Assembly: GCF_001544495.1 (NCBI RefSeq)
Contig: NZ_FCNZ02000014.1
Span: 62,001 to 126,000 of the forward strand
Source: Caballeronia telluris
Lineage (GTDB): Bacteria; Pseudomonadota; Gammaproteobacteria; Burkholderiales; Burkholderiaceae
Direction of reading: 5' to 3'
Length of the DNA stretch: 64,000 nt
Shown: one piece after another, positions 8,456 through 18,886 of the stretch
Layout of the letters: each line of letters opens with the position of its first letter
Numbering within the stretch: position 1 is the first letter of the stretch
Translations under genes and position numbers: made by a program
Notes under the pieces: generated by a model
Told to the model about the DNA's origin: nothing
The model's input: only the letters and a program-made list of their open reading frames with translations
Database searches by the model: none

Positions 8456-9509
8456 TCACCCCGGCTCGACTACAAACCCATGCCGCCTGAGCAATTCGAG
8501 CACGCCGCGCTGCCCGCCGAGATGCAGTGCGCCGATCGCCACGAAGAGCGGCTTGTTCAGCGCGGCGAGCGCCAGCATGCGCGTGACGAAGCGCCGATTG
8601 CGTTCGTAGACAACGCGGTTATCCACCGAAGCCGCCAACGCCTTCGACCGCGCGAGCTTCTGCCCTTTCGCATCGTCCCAGGCCTTGAGCGCATCGGCGT
8701 CGCCGATCCGCCATAGCCGGTGCAACTCCTTCACGTCGGCGACATTCTCGGCCGGCGTCTGCACCAGATCCTGCGCGAGCATTTCCCGCTGCTGCGGCGA
8801 AGTGAGCCGCGTGAACGTCGATATCTGCTCGTTGAGCGTCTCCAGTCCGACGATCCTTCCCTTCGCCCGCAAGTAGACGTTCTGCAATTGCGCCTCCGTG
8901 CCGTACTCGCTCAGGAAGCCGGCCTTGAGCGTGTCGTAGGTCTCGACCAGCATCGACGCGAGCCAGGGCCGCGTGTGCCGCAATTGCGCGAGCGCGGCCG
9001 GATTGCTGCGCATGCGCGCCTCGACCTGTTTCCACATCGAATCGGGCAGATAGTCGAGCAGACACTCGCTGCGACACATGCCATAGCGCTGCACGTCTTC
9101 CTGCGAGAAGAGCAGATCGTCGGGGGAAATTTCGAGTGCGAGAACGGGCGACGCATCGAGCGCCGCGAGAATCGGCTTGCGAAACGGCTGGTCCGGCGGA
9201 TAGTCGTTCGCATAGCCGACGTGCAGCGTGCCAAGCACATAGAGCGTCGTCTGACCCTTGGTCGCGACGTAGAACGGCATGCGCGGCGGCTGGGCGCGCA
9301 CCGGGCCGCTTGCCGTCGTGCCATCGGAGCGGTCGGCGCGCGCGGGCGGCGAAAGCGCGCCGTGCGGCGGCGGCACGGCAGCAGGCGGCGTATTGCCCAC
9401 GGCCCACGCGGCCGTCGAAAAAAAGGCCGGCAAGGCGCAGCAGAAAGCCATCACCGCCGCCACTGCGCCAAACGCGAAGCGGCGCGTGATCGTGCGCGCC
9501 GCCCGCAAT

Positions 9510-9517
<8 letters not shown>
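8456..9517 (-). CDS. TraB/GumN family protein
   Basis: A protein of 353 residues. The N-terminal signal peptide (hydrophobic stretch about residues 15-40, ending AAWA) is followed by a proline-rich linker. The TraB/GumN domain has its conserved GTLHVGY near the start and the C-terminal IGALHLGG; the two histidine motifs are the metal-binding hallmark related to Tiki/PrgY. Members are proposed metalloproteases or pheromone-control proteins; the target here is unknown. I chose the ATG at 9517, which overlaps the dppF stop by 8 bp and gives the signal peptide. It is probably read as the last gene of the dpp operon. Confidence 0.82.
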
Positions 9518-10516
<999 letters not shown>

Positions 10517-10520
<4 letters not shown>

Positions 10521-11512
10521 CGCGCGCCTCCTGGTGCTTCCACGGCTTGCATGTTGAGCGGCTTGATGCAGCGCGCCCGCACGGCCGGGTCGTTCGGATC
10601 GAGCTGGAAGAGCGCCGGACGGCCTTTCCAGCACTCATCGACAGCATACTTGCAGCGCGGCGCAAAAAGACAGCCGCTCGGACGATCGTCGCGGCCCGGT
10701 ACCATGCCCGGCAACGCGGCGAGCCGTTCGGCGCCGCGGCTGTGCTCGGGAATCGCGGCGAGCAGCGCTTCCGTGTACGGATGATGCGGCTCACTGAAGA
10801 TCGTCGGCACGTGATTCGTTTCGATGATCTCGCCCGCGTACATCACGGCCACGCGCTGTGCCACTTCCGACACGACCGCGAGATCGTGCGAAATCAGCAC
10901 GAGCGCCATGCCGCGCTCCTTCTGCAACTGCACGAGCAGTTCCATGATCTGCGCCTGGATCGTGACGTCGAGCGCGGTGGTCGGCTCGTCGGCGATCAGC
11001 AGCTTCGGATTGCACGCGACCGCCATCGCGATCATCACGCGCTGGTTCATGCCGCCCGACATCTGGTGCGGAAACGCATCGACGCGGCTTTTCGCATCGG
11101 GAATCCCGACCTGATCGAGCAGTTCAAGCGTGCGGCGGTTCAGCGCGTCGCCGCGCAGGCCTTCGTGCAGCTTCAGCACTTCCTTGATCTGATAGCCGAC
11201 GGTGTAGCTCGGGTTCAGGCTCGAGAGCGCGTCCTGGAACACCATCGCGATGTCCTTGCCGATGATGCGGCGACGCTCGCGCGCCGACGCCTTCAGCAGG
11301 TTCTTGCCATCGAAAGCGATTTCGTCGGCGGTGACGACGCCCGGCGCGTCGATCAGGCCCATCAGCGCCATCATCGTGACGCTCTTGCCCGAGCCGGATT
11401 CGCCGACCACGCCGACCACTTCGCCGGGCTTCACGCTCAGGTCGATGCGATCGACCGCCTGCGTGCCGCCGAAGCGGACTTCGAGATTGCGGATAGTCAG
11501 TAGATCGCTCAT
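10517..11512 (-). CDS. dppD: Dipeptide ABC transporter ATP-binding protein DppD
   Basis: A protein of 331 residues. Walker A is GESGSGKS at 37-44, followed by [10 protein letters not shown], the signature SGGMNQR at 152-158 and Walker B LLIADEP at 171-177. The C-terminal [12 protein letters not shown] block is typical of Opp/Dpp ATPases. It pairs with DppF on the cytoplasmic face of DppBC. It starts 1 bp past the dppC stop and overlaps dppF by 4 bp, consistent with a single polycistronic message. Confidence 0.94.
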
Positions 11513-11513
11513 G

Positions 11514-12434
11514 TCATGCCATCCGTTTCAGTTTCGGATCGAGCGCGTCGCGCAGCCCGTCGCCGAGAAGGTTGATGACGAGCACCGAGATCAGGATCGA
11601 CAGACCCGGCATGGTGACGATCCACCACGCGCTTTCGATGTAGTCGCGCGCCGAGGCGAGCATCGCGCCCCATTCCGCCGCCGGCGGCTGCACGCCCAAA
11701 CCGAGAAAGCCCAGCGCGGCGGCATCGAGGATCGCGGAGGAAAAGCCGAGCGTCGCCTGCACGATCAGCGGCGCGGCGCAGTTCGGCAGCACTTGCGAGA
11801 ACATCAGCCGCACGGTGCCCGCGCCCGCGACGCGCGAAGCCGTCACGTATTCCCTCTGCAGTTCGCCGAGCGCCGAGGCGCGCGTGAGACGCACGTAACC
11901 CGGCAGCGCGACGATCGCGATCGCGAGCATCGTGTTGACGAGCCCCGGCCCGATGATCGCGACGACCGCTACCGCCAGCAGCAGCGAGGGCAGCGCGAGC
12001 AACACGTCCATCACGCGCATGATCGGCGTGTCGAGCCAGTGGAAGAAGGCGGCGCAGAGGCCGAGCACGACGCCCGGAATCAGCGCGAGCACGACCGACA
12101 CGAAGCCGATCCAGAACGACAGCCGCGCGCCGTACATCAGGCGCGAGAGGATGTCGCGGCCGGCTTCGTCGGTGCCGAGCAGGAACTGGCGGTTGCCGCC
12201 TTCGAGCCACGCGGGCGGGATTTTCACGAAGTCGCGATATTGCTCGATCGGGCTGTGCGGTGCGATCAGCGGCGCGAAGATCGCGATGAAGATCAGCACG
12301 AGCACGATCACGCCAGACACGACGGCGCCGCGATTGCGCGAGAAGTTCGCCCAGAACTCGCGGCCCGCGACGAGCCGACCGCTCGGCGGCGGCGTGACGG
12401 CTTGTGGGGGGAGATTGTTTTGGATGTCGGCCAT
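11514..12434 (-). CDS. dppC: Dipeptide ABC transporter permease DppC
   Basis: A protein of 306 residues with an N-terminal membrane helix ([20 protein letters not shown]), the long periplasmic segment [22 protein letters not shown] typical of DppC/OppC, and the permease EAA-like loop. Two consecutive ATGs (12437 and 12434) exist. AGGAGG at 12439-12444 is 1 nt from the first and 4 nt from the second, so I favour the second. The start codon and Shine-Dalgarno lie inside the last of three 80-bp tandem repeats, so initiation of dppC is built into the repeat unit. Confidence 0.93.
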   Translation of the reverse strand: MADIQNNLPPQAVTPPPSGRLVAGREFWANFSRNRGAVVSGVIVLVLIFIAIFAPLIAPHSPIEQYRDFVKIPPAWLEGGNRQFLLGTDEAGRDILSRLMYGARLSFWIGFVSVVLALIPGVVLGLCAAFFHWLDTPIMRVMDVLLALPSLLLAVAVVAIIGPGLVNTMLAIAIVALPGYVRLTRASALGELQREYVTASRVAGAGTVRLMFSQVLPNCAAPLIVQATLGFSSAILDAAALGFLGLGVQPPAAEWGAMLASARDYIESAWWIVTMPGLSILISVLVINLLGDGLRDALDPKLKRMA

Positions 12435-12671
12435 CATGCCTCCTGCCGAGCCGCCTCAAGGGAGGCATGCGCCCCCTCGGGGGGCAGCGAACGAATGTGA
12501 GCGTGGGGGTGCATCATGCCTCCTGCCGAGCCGCCTCAAAGGAGGCATGCGCCCCCTTGGGGGGCAGCGAACGAATGTGAGCGTGGGGGTGCATCATGCC
12601 TCCTGCCGAGCCGCCTCAAAGGAGGCATGCGCCCCCTCGGGGGGCAGCGAACGAATGTGAGCGTGGGGGTG
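12432..12671 (-). repeat. Three 80-bp tandem repeats between dppB and dppC carrying coupled micro-ORFs
   Basis: Three head-to-tail copies (12432-12511, 12512-12591, 12592-12671) differ at only two positions. Each contains two inverted repeats, ATGCCTCC/GGAGGCAT and a GCCCCC/GGGGGC hairpin, so the unit is REP-like. On the minus (dpp) strand each copy encodes a short ORF reading about MHPHAHIRSLPPEGAHASF then EAARQEA. These run 12594-12680 (28 aa, joined to the dppB stop as TAATG), 12514-12594 and 12434-12514 (26 aa each). Each stop overlaps the next start as TGATG, ending at dppC, and each junction has an AGGAGG. The chain could keep ribosomes moving from dppB to dppC. Whether the peptides matter is unknown. 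Confidence 0.85.
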
Positions 12672-12679
12672 CATATTCA

Positions 12680-13690
12680 TTACCTCGTGTGGCGAATGCG
12701 CGGATTCAACACGCCGTAGAGCAGATCGACGACGAGATTCACCAGAATCACGAGCGTCGCGATCATCAATATGCCGCCCTGCACGACCGGATAGTCGCGC
12801 CGGGAGATCGCGTCGATCAGCCACTTGCCGACGCCCGGCCACGAGAACAGCGTTTCGGTCAGCACCGCGCCCGCGAGCAGCGTGCCGACCTGCAGGCCGA
12901 TCACGGTGACGACGGGAATCAGCGCATTACGCAGCGCATGCACGACCACGATCCGCGCGGGCGCGAGACCCTTCGCGCGCGCGGTGCGGATATAGTCCTC
13001 GCGCAGCACTTCGAGCATCGACGAGCGCGTCATCCGCGCCACCACCGCGAGCGGAATTGTGCCGAGCACGATGGTCGGCAAGATCAGGTGGCTCACGGCC
13101 GACTTGAACGCGCCTTCGTCGGTGGAAAAGAGCGCGTCCCACAGCATGAAGCCCGTGACGTGCGGAATGTCGTATTCGACCGCGATGCGGCCCGACACCG
13201 GCGTCCAGCCGAGCTTCGCGGAAAAGAACATGATGAGGATCAAGCCCCACCAGAAGATCGGCATCGAATAGCCGGTGAGCGCGGTGCCCATGACGCCGTG
13301 ATCGACGACAGTGCCGCGTCTCAACGCCGCAATCACGCCCGCCGGCAGGCCGACCACGAGCGCGAAGATCATCGCGCAGATCGACAGCTCGACGGTCGCG
13401 GGAAAGCGCGCCATGAATTCGCCCATCACGCTCGTGTTCGTGATGATCGACATGCCGAGGTCGCCCTTCAGCGCATGTCCGACGTAGTGGAGATATTGAA
13501 GCGGCAGCGGCTGGTCGAGCCCGAGCCGTTTCATGGCTTCGGCGTGCGCGGCCGGGTCCACGCCGCGCTCGCCCATCATCACTTCGATGGGATCGCCCGG
13601 GATCAGGTGGATGAGTGCGAACGCGAGGATCGTGATGCCGATGAACGTCGGAATCACCATGCCTATGCGCCGCAAAACGAATCGGAACAT
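12680..13690 (-). CDS. dppB: Dipeptide ABC transporter permease DppB
   Basis: A protein of 336 residues with the classic DppB N-terminus RRIGMVIPTFIGITILAFAL, the segment HLIPGDPIEVMMGE, and the C-terminal permease domain with YIRTARAKGLA and the final VNLVVDLLYGVLNPRIR. About six transmembrane helices. It forms the inner-membrane pore with DppC. Its TAA stop overlaps the ATG of the first repeat-encoded micro-ORF. It lies 113 bp downstream of dppA, a spacing often seen when the binding protein is made in excess. Confidence 0.94.
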   Translation of the reverse strand: MFRFVLRRIGMVIPTFIGITILAFALIHLIPGDPIEVMMGERGVDPAAHAEAMKRLGLDQPLPLQYLHYVGHALKGDLGMSIITNTSVMGEFMARFPATVELSICAMIFALVVGLPAGVIAALRRGTVVDHGVMGTALTGYSMPIFWWGLILIMFFSAKLGWTPVSGRIAVEYDIPHVTGFMLWDALFSTDEGAFKSAVSHLILPTIVLGTIPLAVVARMTRSSMLEVLREDYIRTARAKGLAPARIVVVHALRNALIPVVTVIGLQVGTLLAGAVLTETLFSWPGVGKWLIDAISRRDYPVVQGGILMIATLVILVNLVVDLLYGVLNPRIRHTR

Positions 13691-13803
13691 GGTCGTCTCT
13701 TTGGGGGAGGAAAAATGCGAACGGCGACGCGGGCTCGTGACCCTTGTCGCCGGACCTTTTCGACTAGTTATGAGTTAGTGCAAAAAGCGTACCGCTTGCC
13801 AGC

Positions 13804-15435
13804 TTACTGCATGCCGACGCCGTCGAAACGGACGTAGCCGAGCGGCTCGATCTTCATGCCCGTCACCTTCTTGCTGACCGGCTGATAGACCGTCGAGTGC
13901 GCGATCGGCGAGAACGGCAGTTGCTGGCCGAAGATCTGCTGCGCGTCGGTGTACGCCTTCGTGCGCTGCGCGATGTCGTTGGTCACGCGGCCCTTCGCGA
14001 CGAGATCGTCGAACGGCTTGTAGCACCACTTCGAGAAGTTGCTGCCCTTCACGGCGTCGCAGCCGAGCAGCGTGCCGAGCCAGTTGTCGGGATCGCCGTT
14101 GTCGCCCGTCCAGCCAATCAGCATCGCGTCGTGTTCGCCCGCGTGCGCGCGCTTCAGGTACTCGCCCCATTCATACGAGACGATGTTCGCCTTCACGCCG
14201 ATCTTCGCCCAGTCCGCCTGGATCATCTCCGCCATCAGACGCGCGTTCGGGTTGTACGCGCGCTGAACCGGCATCGCCCACAGCGTGATCTCGAAGCCGT
14301 TCGGGAAGCCCGCCTTCGTCAGCAGTTCCTTCGCCTTCGCGGTGTCGTACGGTTGCGCCTTCAGGTTCTTGTCGAACGACCATTGCGTCGGCGGCATCGG
14401 CGCGGTGGCCGCCTGGCCCGCGCCCTGATACACCGATTCGATGATCGCCTTCTTGTTGATCGCCATGTCGAGCGCGCGGCGCACGTCGGTGTTGCCGAGG
14501 TTCTTCTTCGTCACGTTGTACGCGACGTAGCCTTCGTTGAAGCCCGGCTGCGACGGCGTATCGAGATTCGATGCGGCCTTCAGCGGCCCGATGTCGCCCG
14601 GACGCGGATAGCTCATCACCTGGCACTCGTTGTTCTTCATCTTCTGCACGCGCACGGCGGCGTCCGGCGTGATCGAGAAGATCAGCTTCGACACCTTCAC
14701 TTCGCTCGGCTTCCAGTAGTCGGGATTGCCGTCGAAGCGGATCGTCGCGTCCTTCGTGTAGCTGCGGAAGATGAACGGGCCCGTGCCGACCGGATACTGG
14801 TTGATGTCGGCGGCCTTGCCGTCCTTCAGCAGCTTGTCGGTGTATTCGGCCGAGAGGATCGACGCGTATTCCATCGCCAGATTCTGGATGAACGGCGCGT
14901 TGACTTCCTTCAGCGTGAACTTGACCGTGTACGGATCGACCTTTTCGACCTTCGTGATGAGCTTGTCGAGGCCCATGTCGGTGAAGTACGGGAACTGCAC
15001 CGCGTACGCCTTGCGGAACGGCTGGTTCGGATCGAGCATGCGGTTGAACGTGAAGAGCACGTCATCCGCGTTGAATTCGCGCGTCGGCTTGAAGAAGGAC
15101 GTCGTCTGGAACTTCACGCCGTGGCGCAGATGGAACGTGTAGGTCAGTCCGTCCGGCGAGATGTCCCACTTCTCCGCGAGACCGGGCTCGACTTTCGTGC
15201 CGCCGCGCTCGAATTCGACGAGGCGGTTATACACGGTGAACGTGTTCGCGGTGAAATCGACGCCCGTCGTGTATTGAGCGGGATCGAAACCGGCCGGGCT
15301 GCCTTCCGAGCAATAGACGAGCGTCTTGTTCGGGATGGCGGCGTGGGCGGCGGTCGCTGCAAAGAGCGACGCCGTGACGGCGGCGCCGACGAGCATCGAC
15401 ACGCGAGCGGCTCGCAACAGGCCATTTTTTTTCAT
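13804..15435 (-). CDS. dppA: Periplasmic dipeptide-binding protein DppA
   Basis: A protein of 543 residues. The Sec signal peptide is about residues 1-32 (ends HAA), followed by an SBP_bac_5 domain. Family-typical blocks include CSEGSPAGFDPAQYTTG, FNRLV-like VYNRLVEFE, HLRHGVKF and FTFNRMLDP; cysteines near ECQVM and GCDAV fit the disulfide pattern of DppA. It delivers dipeptides to DppBC in the periplasm. The ATG at 15435 has GGAGG 5 nt upstream. A promoter and palindrome lie just ahead. Confidence 0.93.
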   Translation of the reverse strand: MKKNGLLRAARVSMLVGAAVTASLFAATAAHAAIPNKTLVYCSEGSPAGFDPAQYTTGVDFTANTFTVYNRLVEFERGGTKVEPGLAEKWDISPDGLTYTFHLRHGVKFQTTSFFKPTREFNADDVLFTFNRMLDPNQPFRKAYAVQFPYFTDMGLDKLITKVEKVDPYTVKFTLKEVNAPFIQNLAMEYASILSAEYTDKLLKDGKAADINQYPVGTGPFIFRSYTKDATIRFDGNPDYWKPSEVKVSKLIFSITPDAAVRVQKMKNNECQVMSYPRPGDIGPLKAASNLDTPSQPGFNEGYVAYNVTKKNLGNTDVRRALDMAINKKAIIESVYQGAGQAATAPMPPTQWSFDKNLKAQPYDTAKAKELLTKAGFPNGFEITLWAMPVQRAYNPNARLMAEMIQADWAKIGVKANIVSYEWGEYLKRAHAGEHDAMLIGWTGDNGDPDNWLGTLLGCDAVKGSNFSKWCYKPFDDLVAKGRVTNDIAQRTKAYTDAQQIFGQQLPFSPIAHSTVYQPVSKKVTGMKIEPLGYVRFDGVGMQ

Positions 15436-15475
15436 GTTTCCTCCAGGTTCGGTGCTGGTGTTCCAGCGTGACGCG

Positions 15476-15504
15476 ATATTACTGAGCTTTACCGGCCCGA
15501 ACAA
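15476..15504 (-). promoter_or_regulatory. Candidate sigma-70 promoter of dppA
   Basis: On the minus strand TTGTTC (15499-15504) and TAATAT (15476-15481) are separated by exactly 17 bp, about 40 bp before the dppA start. The -10 is good and the -35 matches the first three consensus bases only. Confidence 0.45.
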
Positions 15505-15508
15505 GGCA

Positions 15509-15530
15509 GCGGATTTCGCGTGAAATCCGC
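15509..15530. promoter_or_regulatory. 9-bp inverted repeat just upstream of the dppA promoter
   Basis: GCGGATTTC (15509-15517) and GAAATCCGC (15522-15530) form a perfect inverted repeat with a 4-bp centre. It sits 5 bp upstream of the candidate -35, where an activator or repressor would bind. The binding protein is not identifiable from sequence. Confidence 0.5.
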
Positions 15531-15539
15531 AGGGGCTCG

Positions 15540-15929
15540 TTCTGGCGCGGCGAAGTACGGCTTTATGTGCGATGTGCGAAACATACGCGATGAATGCAAT
15601 CCGGGGCCGGGTCTTCCGCGCGCGGCGTTTTACCGCGGGAATCTGTAAGGAACGCTTTCTGATCGATGAAAATCAAGCGCTGCGGGTGCGGATCGGCGCG
15701 CGAAAAACGGGCTCGACGGCGAATTCGGGCGCTACCGTAGCACGAACAAATTCAGCGCGCGCAGTTGATTCTTCGAGGATTTTTTCACGTGGGCGCGATT
15801 CGATACGGTTAGGTTATCGACGATGCGTGGACGTGATAGGTCGGGGCGCGAAATATCGGTTGCCGCGCGCAAGGCGACGCGCTGAAACTGAAACGAGCGG
15901 GGCAATTGGAACCGAAACGAGAGGAAACG
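15540..15929. other. Non-coding stretch between dppA promoter and metF terminator
   Basis: About 390 bp. Short open frames are present on both strands but none has a Shine-Dalgarno sequence or a recognisable protein. I see no clear RNA gene. It probably holds upstream control for dppA and is otherwise unassigned. Confidence 0.5.
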
Positions 15930-15955
15930 AAAACCGCGCGGCGAACGCCGCGCGG
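15930..15955 (-). terminator. Intrinsic terminator after metF
   Basis: A 9-bp perfect stem CCGCGCGGC/GCCGCGCGG (15934-15942 and 15947-15955) with a GAAC tetraloop is followed on the minus strand by TTTT. It lies about 17 bp past the metF stop and closes the ahcY–metF operon. Confidence 0.85.
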
Positions 15956-15972
15956 GCAAAACAGGTAATACG

Positions 15973-16812
15973 TCAAACACCCTTCAGATTCAACCGCTCG
16001 CAAATCGTCTTCGTCGCGGCCGCGCCGTTCAGCGTATAGAAATGCAGCCCGGGCGCGCCTGCATCGACGAGGCGGCGGCACAAATCCGTCACCACATCCA
16101 GCCCGAAATTGCGAATCGCCTCGCGGTCGTCGCCATAGCTTTCCAGCCGGCGCGCGATCCACTTCGGCACTTCCGCGCCGCACATCTCCGAAAAACGCAC
16201 CAGTTGCGTGAAGTTCGTGATCGGCATGACGCCGGGCACGATCGGCACATCCACACCCAGCCTGCGCGCTTCGTCGACGAAACGGAAATACGCGTCGCCG
16301 TTATAGAAGTACTGCGTGATCGCCGAATTCGCGCCCGCCTGCACCTTGCGCACGAAGTTCTCCAGATCGCTCTTGGGCGTTCGCGCCTGCGGGTGATATT
16401 CCGGATACGCGGCCACTTCGATGTTGAACCAGTCGCCATGTTCCGCGCGGATGAAGCTCACCAGCTCCGACGCGTAGCGCAGCTCGCCGACTTCGCCCAT
16501 GCCCGAAGGCAGGTCGCCGCGCAGCGCGACGATATGGCGAATGCCGTTTTCGCGGTACTGACCGAGGATCGCCCTCAAGCTCTCCTTAGACGACCCGATG
16601 CACGACAGATGCGGCGCCGCTTCCAGGCCTTCCTGCTTCATTTCGAGCACGGTATCGAGCGTGCCTTGCTGCGTCGAGCCGCCCGCGCCGAACGTCACGG
16701 AGACGAACTTCGGCTTAAGCAGCGCGAGTTGCGCGCGCGAGGCGCGCAGTTTGTCGACGCCTTCTTGCGTTTTCGGCGGGAAGAATTCGAATGAAAGTTC
16801 GATCGGTTTCAT
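15973..16812 (-). CDS. metF: Methylenetetrahydrofolate reductase
   Basis: A protein of 279 residues that reduces 5,10-methylene-THF to 5-methyl-THF with FAD and NADH in the cytoplasm, supplying methyl groups for methionine. The hallmark N-terminus SFEFFPPKT (catalytic Glu) is followed by VSVTFGAGGST, the HLSCIG segment, the RGDLP loop and NFVRKVQAGANSAITQYFYN. The ATG at 16812 is preferred to the TTG three codons upstream because the family begins this way. It is third in the ahcY operon, placing SAH recycling and methyl supply under one signal. Confidence 0.95.
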   Translation of the reverse strand: MKPIELSFEFFPPKTQEGVDKLRASRAQLALLKPKFVSVTFGAGGSTQQGTLDTVLEMKQEGLEAAPHLSCIGSSKESLRAILGQYRENGIRHIVALRGDLPSGMGEVGELRYASELVSFIRAEHGDWFNIEVAAYPEYHPQARTPKSDLENFVRKVQAGANSAITQYFYNGDAYFRFVDEARRLGVDVPIVPGVMPITNFTQLVRFSEMCGAEVPKWIARRLESYGDDREAIRNFGLDVVTDLCRRLVDAGAPGLHFYTLNGAAATKTICERLNLKGV

Positions 16813-16844
16813 GATGGTCAATGTACGGGCGACATAACGTCACG

Positions 16845-17198
16845 TCACCCGAAGTTGCGCTGCCCGAAGATCAGCGCCGACAGCAGCCACGACACGATGC
16901 TGTAGAGAATCGAACCGAAGAACGCCGACCAGAATCCCGACACCTCGAAGCCCTTCAGCAGCGACGCGCACAGCCAGAAGCAGAGCGCGTTCACGACGAG
17001 GATGAAAAGCCCGAGCGTGAGCACGGTCACTGGCAGCGTCAGCAGGATCAGCACCGGGCGCAATACCGCGTTGATGAGACCCAGCACGATCGCGACGATC
17101 AGCGCCGTGCCGAAGTTGCGAATGTGGATCGACGGCACGAGATAGGTGATGATCAAAAGCGCGAGCGCATTGATCAGCCAGGTCAACAGCACGGTCAT
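16845..17198 (-). CDS. Small four-helix membrane protein, phage-holin-4-2-like family
   Basis: A protein of 117 residues with about four hydrophobic helices, starting LLTWLINALALLIITYLV and ending in WSAFFGSILYSIVSWLLSALIFG. It matches the PF04020-type membrane proteins called phage holin family for fold reasons only; most are chromosomal and not phage-derived. It lies between ahcY and metF, 32 bp from metF. A role in the methyl cycle is not evident; co-transcription is the only link. Confidence 0.8.
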   Translation of the reverse strand: MTVLLTWLINALALLIITYLVPSIHIRNFGTALIVAIVLGLINAVLRPVLILLTLPVTVLTLGLFILVVNALCFWLCASLLKGFEVSGFWSAFFGSILYSIVSWLLSALIFGQRNFG

Positions 17199-17299
17199 CG
17201 ATGATTCTCCGGTGAAATTGTCTACGGCATTCGTGAATACGGGCGAAGGCTGGCCGCCCTCGCCCGTCGTTCGACTACGTCGGCGCTACCGTGAACCGC

Positions 17300-18721
17300 T
17301 TAGTAACGATAGTGGTTCGGCTTGAACGGACCGTTCTTGTCGACGCCGATATAGCCGGCCTGTTCGTCCGACAGCACGGTCAGGTCCACCCCGATGCGTC
17401 CCAGATGCAGACGCGCGACCTTTTCGTCGAGATGCTTCGGCAGCACATAGACCTTGTTCTCGTACGTGTTGCCGCGCGTGAACAGTTCGATCTGCGCGAG
17501 CGTCTGGTTCGTGAACGAATTCGACATCACGAACGACGGGTGGCCGGTCGCGCAGCCGAGGTTCACGAGACGCCCTTCCGCCAGCAGGATGATGCGCTTG
17601 CCGTCCGGGAAGATGATGTGATCGACTTGCGGCTTGATGTTGTCCCACGTGTACTGGCGCGTCGACGCGACGTCGATTTCCGAATCGAAGTGGCCGATGT
17701 TGCAGACGATCGCGTTGTTGCGCATCGCCTTCATGTGGTCGTGGCCGATCACGTGGTAGTTGCCGGTCGCGGTCACGAAGATGTCGGCCTTGTCGGCGGC
17801 GTATTCCATCGTCACGACGCGGTAGCCTTCCATCGCCGCCTGCAGCGCGCAGATCGGATCGATTTCCGTGACCCACACGGTCGCGCCCAGGCCGCGCAGC
17901 GATTGCGCGCAGCCCTTGCCTACGTCGCCGTAGCCCGCGACGACCGCGATCTTGCCCGCGATCATCACGTCGGTGGCGCGCTTGATGCCATCGACGAGCG
18001 ACTCGCGGCAGCCGTAGAGATTATCGAACTTCGACTTCGTGACCGAATCGTTGACGTTGATCGCCGGGAACGGCAGGCGGCCTTCCTTCTCCATCTGGTA
18101 CAGGCGATGCACGCCCGTCGTGGTTTCTTCCGTCACGCCCTGGATGTGCTTCAGGCGCGTGGAATACCACGTCGGATCGGCGTCGAGGTGCGAAGCGATC
18201 GACTTGTACAACGCGACTTCTTCCTCGTTCGTCGGCTTGCCGATGACCGAGCGGTCCTTCTCGGCCTTCGAGCCCAGGATCAGGAGGAGCGTGGCGTCGC
18301 CGCCGTCGTCCAGGATCATGTTCGCGAATTCGCCGTTCGGCCATTCGAAGATGCGGTGCGAGAACTCCCAGTATTCGTCGAGCGATTCGCCCTTGAACGC
18401 GAACACCGGCGTGCCGCCCGCGGCAATGGCGGCCGCGGCGTGATCCTGCGTCGAGAAGATGTTGCACGACGCCCAGCGCACGTCGGCGCCGAGCGCCGTC
18501 AGCGTTTCGATCAGCACGCCCGTCTGGATCGTCATGTGCAGCGAACCGGCGACGCGCGCGCCCTTCAGCGGCTGCTGCGTCTTGTACTCTTCGCGCGTCT
18601 GGATGAGACCGGGCATTTCCGTCTCGGCGATGTCGAGTTCCTTGCGGCCCCAGGCGGCAAGCGACATGTCGGCGACGACGTAATCGGTGAAATTCTTGGA
18701 ATCGATGACTGCGGCGTTCAT
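17300..18721 (-). CDS. ahcY: S-adenosylhomocysteine hydrolase
   Basis: A protein of 473 residues that splits S-adenosyl-homocysteine to adenosine and homocysteine with bound NAD+ in the cytoplasm, removing the product inhibitor of methyltransferases. It carries the NAD-binding [10 protein letters not shown], the segment [30 protein letters not shown] and the C-terminal tail [10 protein letters not shown] that contacts the neighbouring NAD site. The ATG at 18721 has AGGAGG with 5 nt spacing. The GTG just upstream is less likely. The gene is preceded by a SAH riboswitch, so expression should rise with its substrate. Confidence 0.97.
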   Translation of the reverse strand: MNAAVIDSKNFTDYVVADMSLAAWGRKELDIAETEMPGLIQTREEYKTQQPLKGARVAGSLHMTIQTGVLIETLTALGADVRWASCNIFSTQDHAAAAIAAGGTPVFAFKGESLDEYWEFSHRIFEWPNGEFANMILDDGGDATLLLILGSKAEKDRSVIGKPTNEEEVALYKSIASHLDADPTWYSTRLKHIQGVTEETTTGVHRLYQMEKEGRLPFPAINVNDSVTKSKFDNLYGCRESLVDGIKRATDVMIAGKIAVVAGYGDVGKGCAQSLRGLGATVWVTEIDPICALQAAMEGYRVVTMEYAADKADIFVTATGNYHVIGHDHMKAMRNNAIVCNIGHFDSEIDVASTRQYTWDNIKPQVDHIIFPDGKRIILLAEGRLVNLGCATGHPSFVMSNSFTNQTLAQIELFTRGNTYENKVYVLPKHLDEKVARLHLGRIGVDLTVLSDEQAGYIGVDKNGPFKPNHYRY

Positions 18722-18754
18722 CACGCCCTCCTTTCTAATAAGCTAGAAATGTTG

Positions 18755-18878
18755 ACGTGAGCGCCGTTCGATGCGGCCGGTCAATGAGCGTTTGTCACGC
18801 CTTCGAACCGTCCGGATTGAATGCTCCGAGCCTGGCGGCTTCGCTGATGCTGAAACCGTCGCAACGCTCCTCGGAAGC
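18755..18878 (-). promoter_or_regulatory. S-adenosylhomocysteine (SAH) riboswitch
   Basis: Reading the minus strand, the conserved parts occur in order: CCGAGGAGCGTTGC near the 5' end (18861-18874), GCCAGGCTCGG pairing back with CCGAG, then AACGCTCATTGACC, and finally ACGGCGCTCACGTC near 18754-18768, which can form the pseudoknot-side pairing with GAGCG. This is the SAH-II-free, classical SAH riboswitch architecture of beta- and gammaproteobacteria, which normally activates ahcY when SAH builds up. The 3' end is about 35 nt from the ahcY start. Confidence 0.88.
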
Positions 18879-18886
18879 GAATGGCG

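Noticed and set aside
8431-8468. Bidirectional terminator between DUF979 and the TraB/GumN gene
   Set aside because: The inverted repeat CGAGCCGG/CCGGCTCG overlaps the TraB coding end and has no T-run, so the evidence is too weak.
12432-12671. CRISPR-like reading of the 80-bp repeats
   Set aside because: There are no spacers; the copies are directly contiguous and contain internal hairpins, with no cas genes.
15572-16039. 155-codon frame between dppA and metF
   Set aside because: Arg/Ala-rich, no ribosome site, overlaps the metF terminator and 3' end; no recognisable protein.
16845-17198. Prophage remnant suggested by the phage-holin family name
   Set aside because: The family is mostly chromosomal, the gene sits inside a housekeeping operon and no other phage gene is present.
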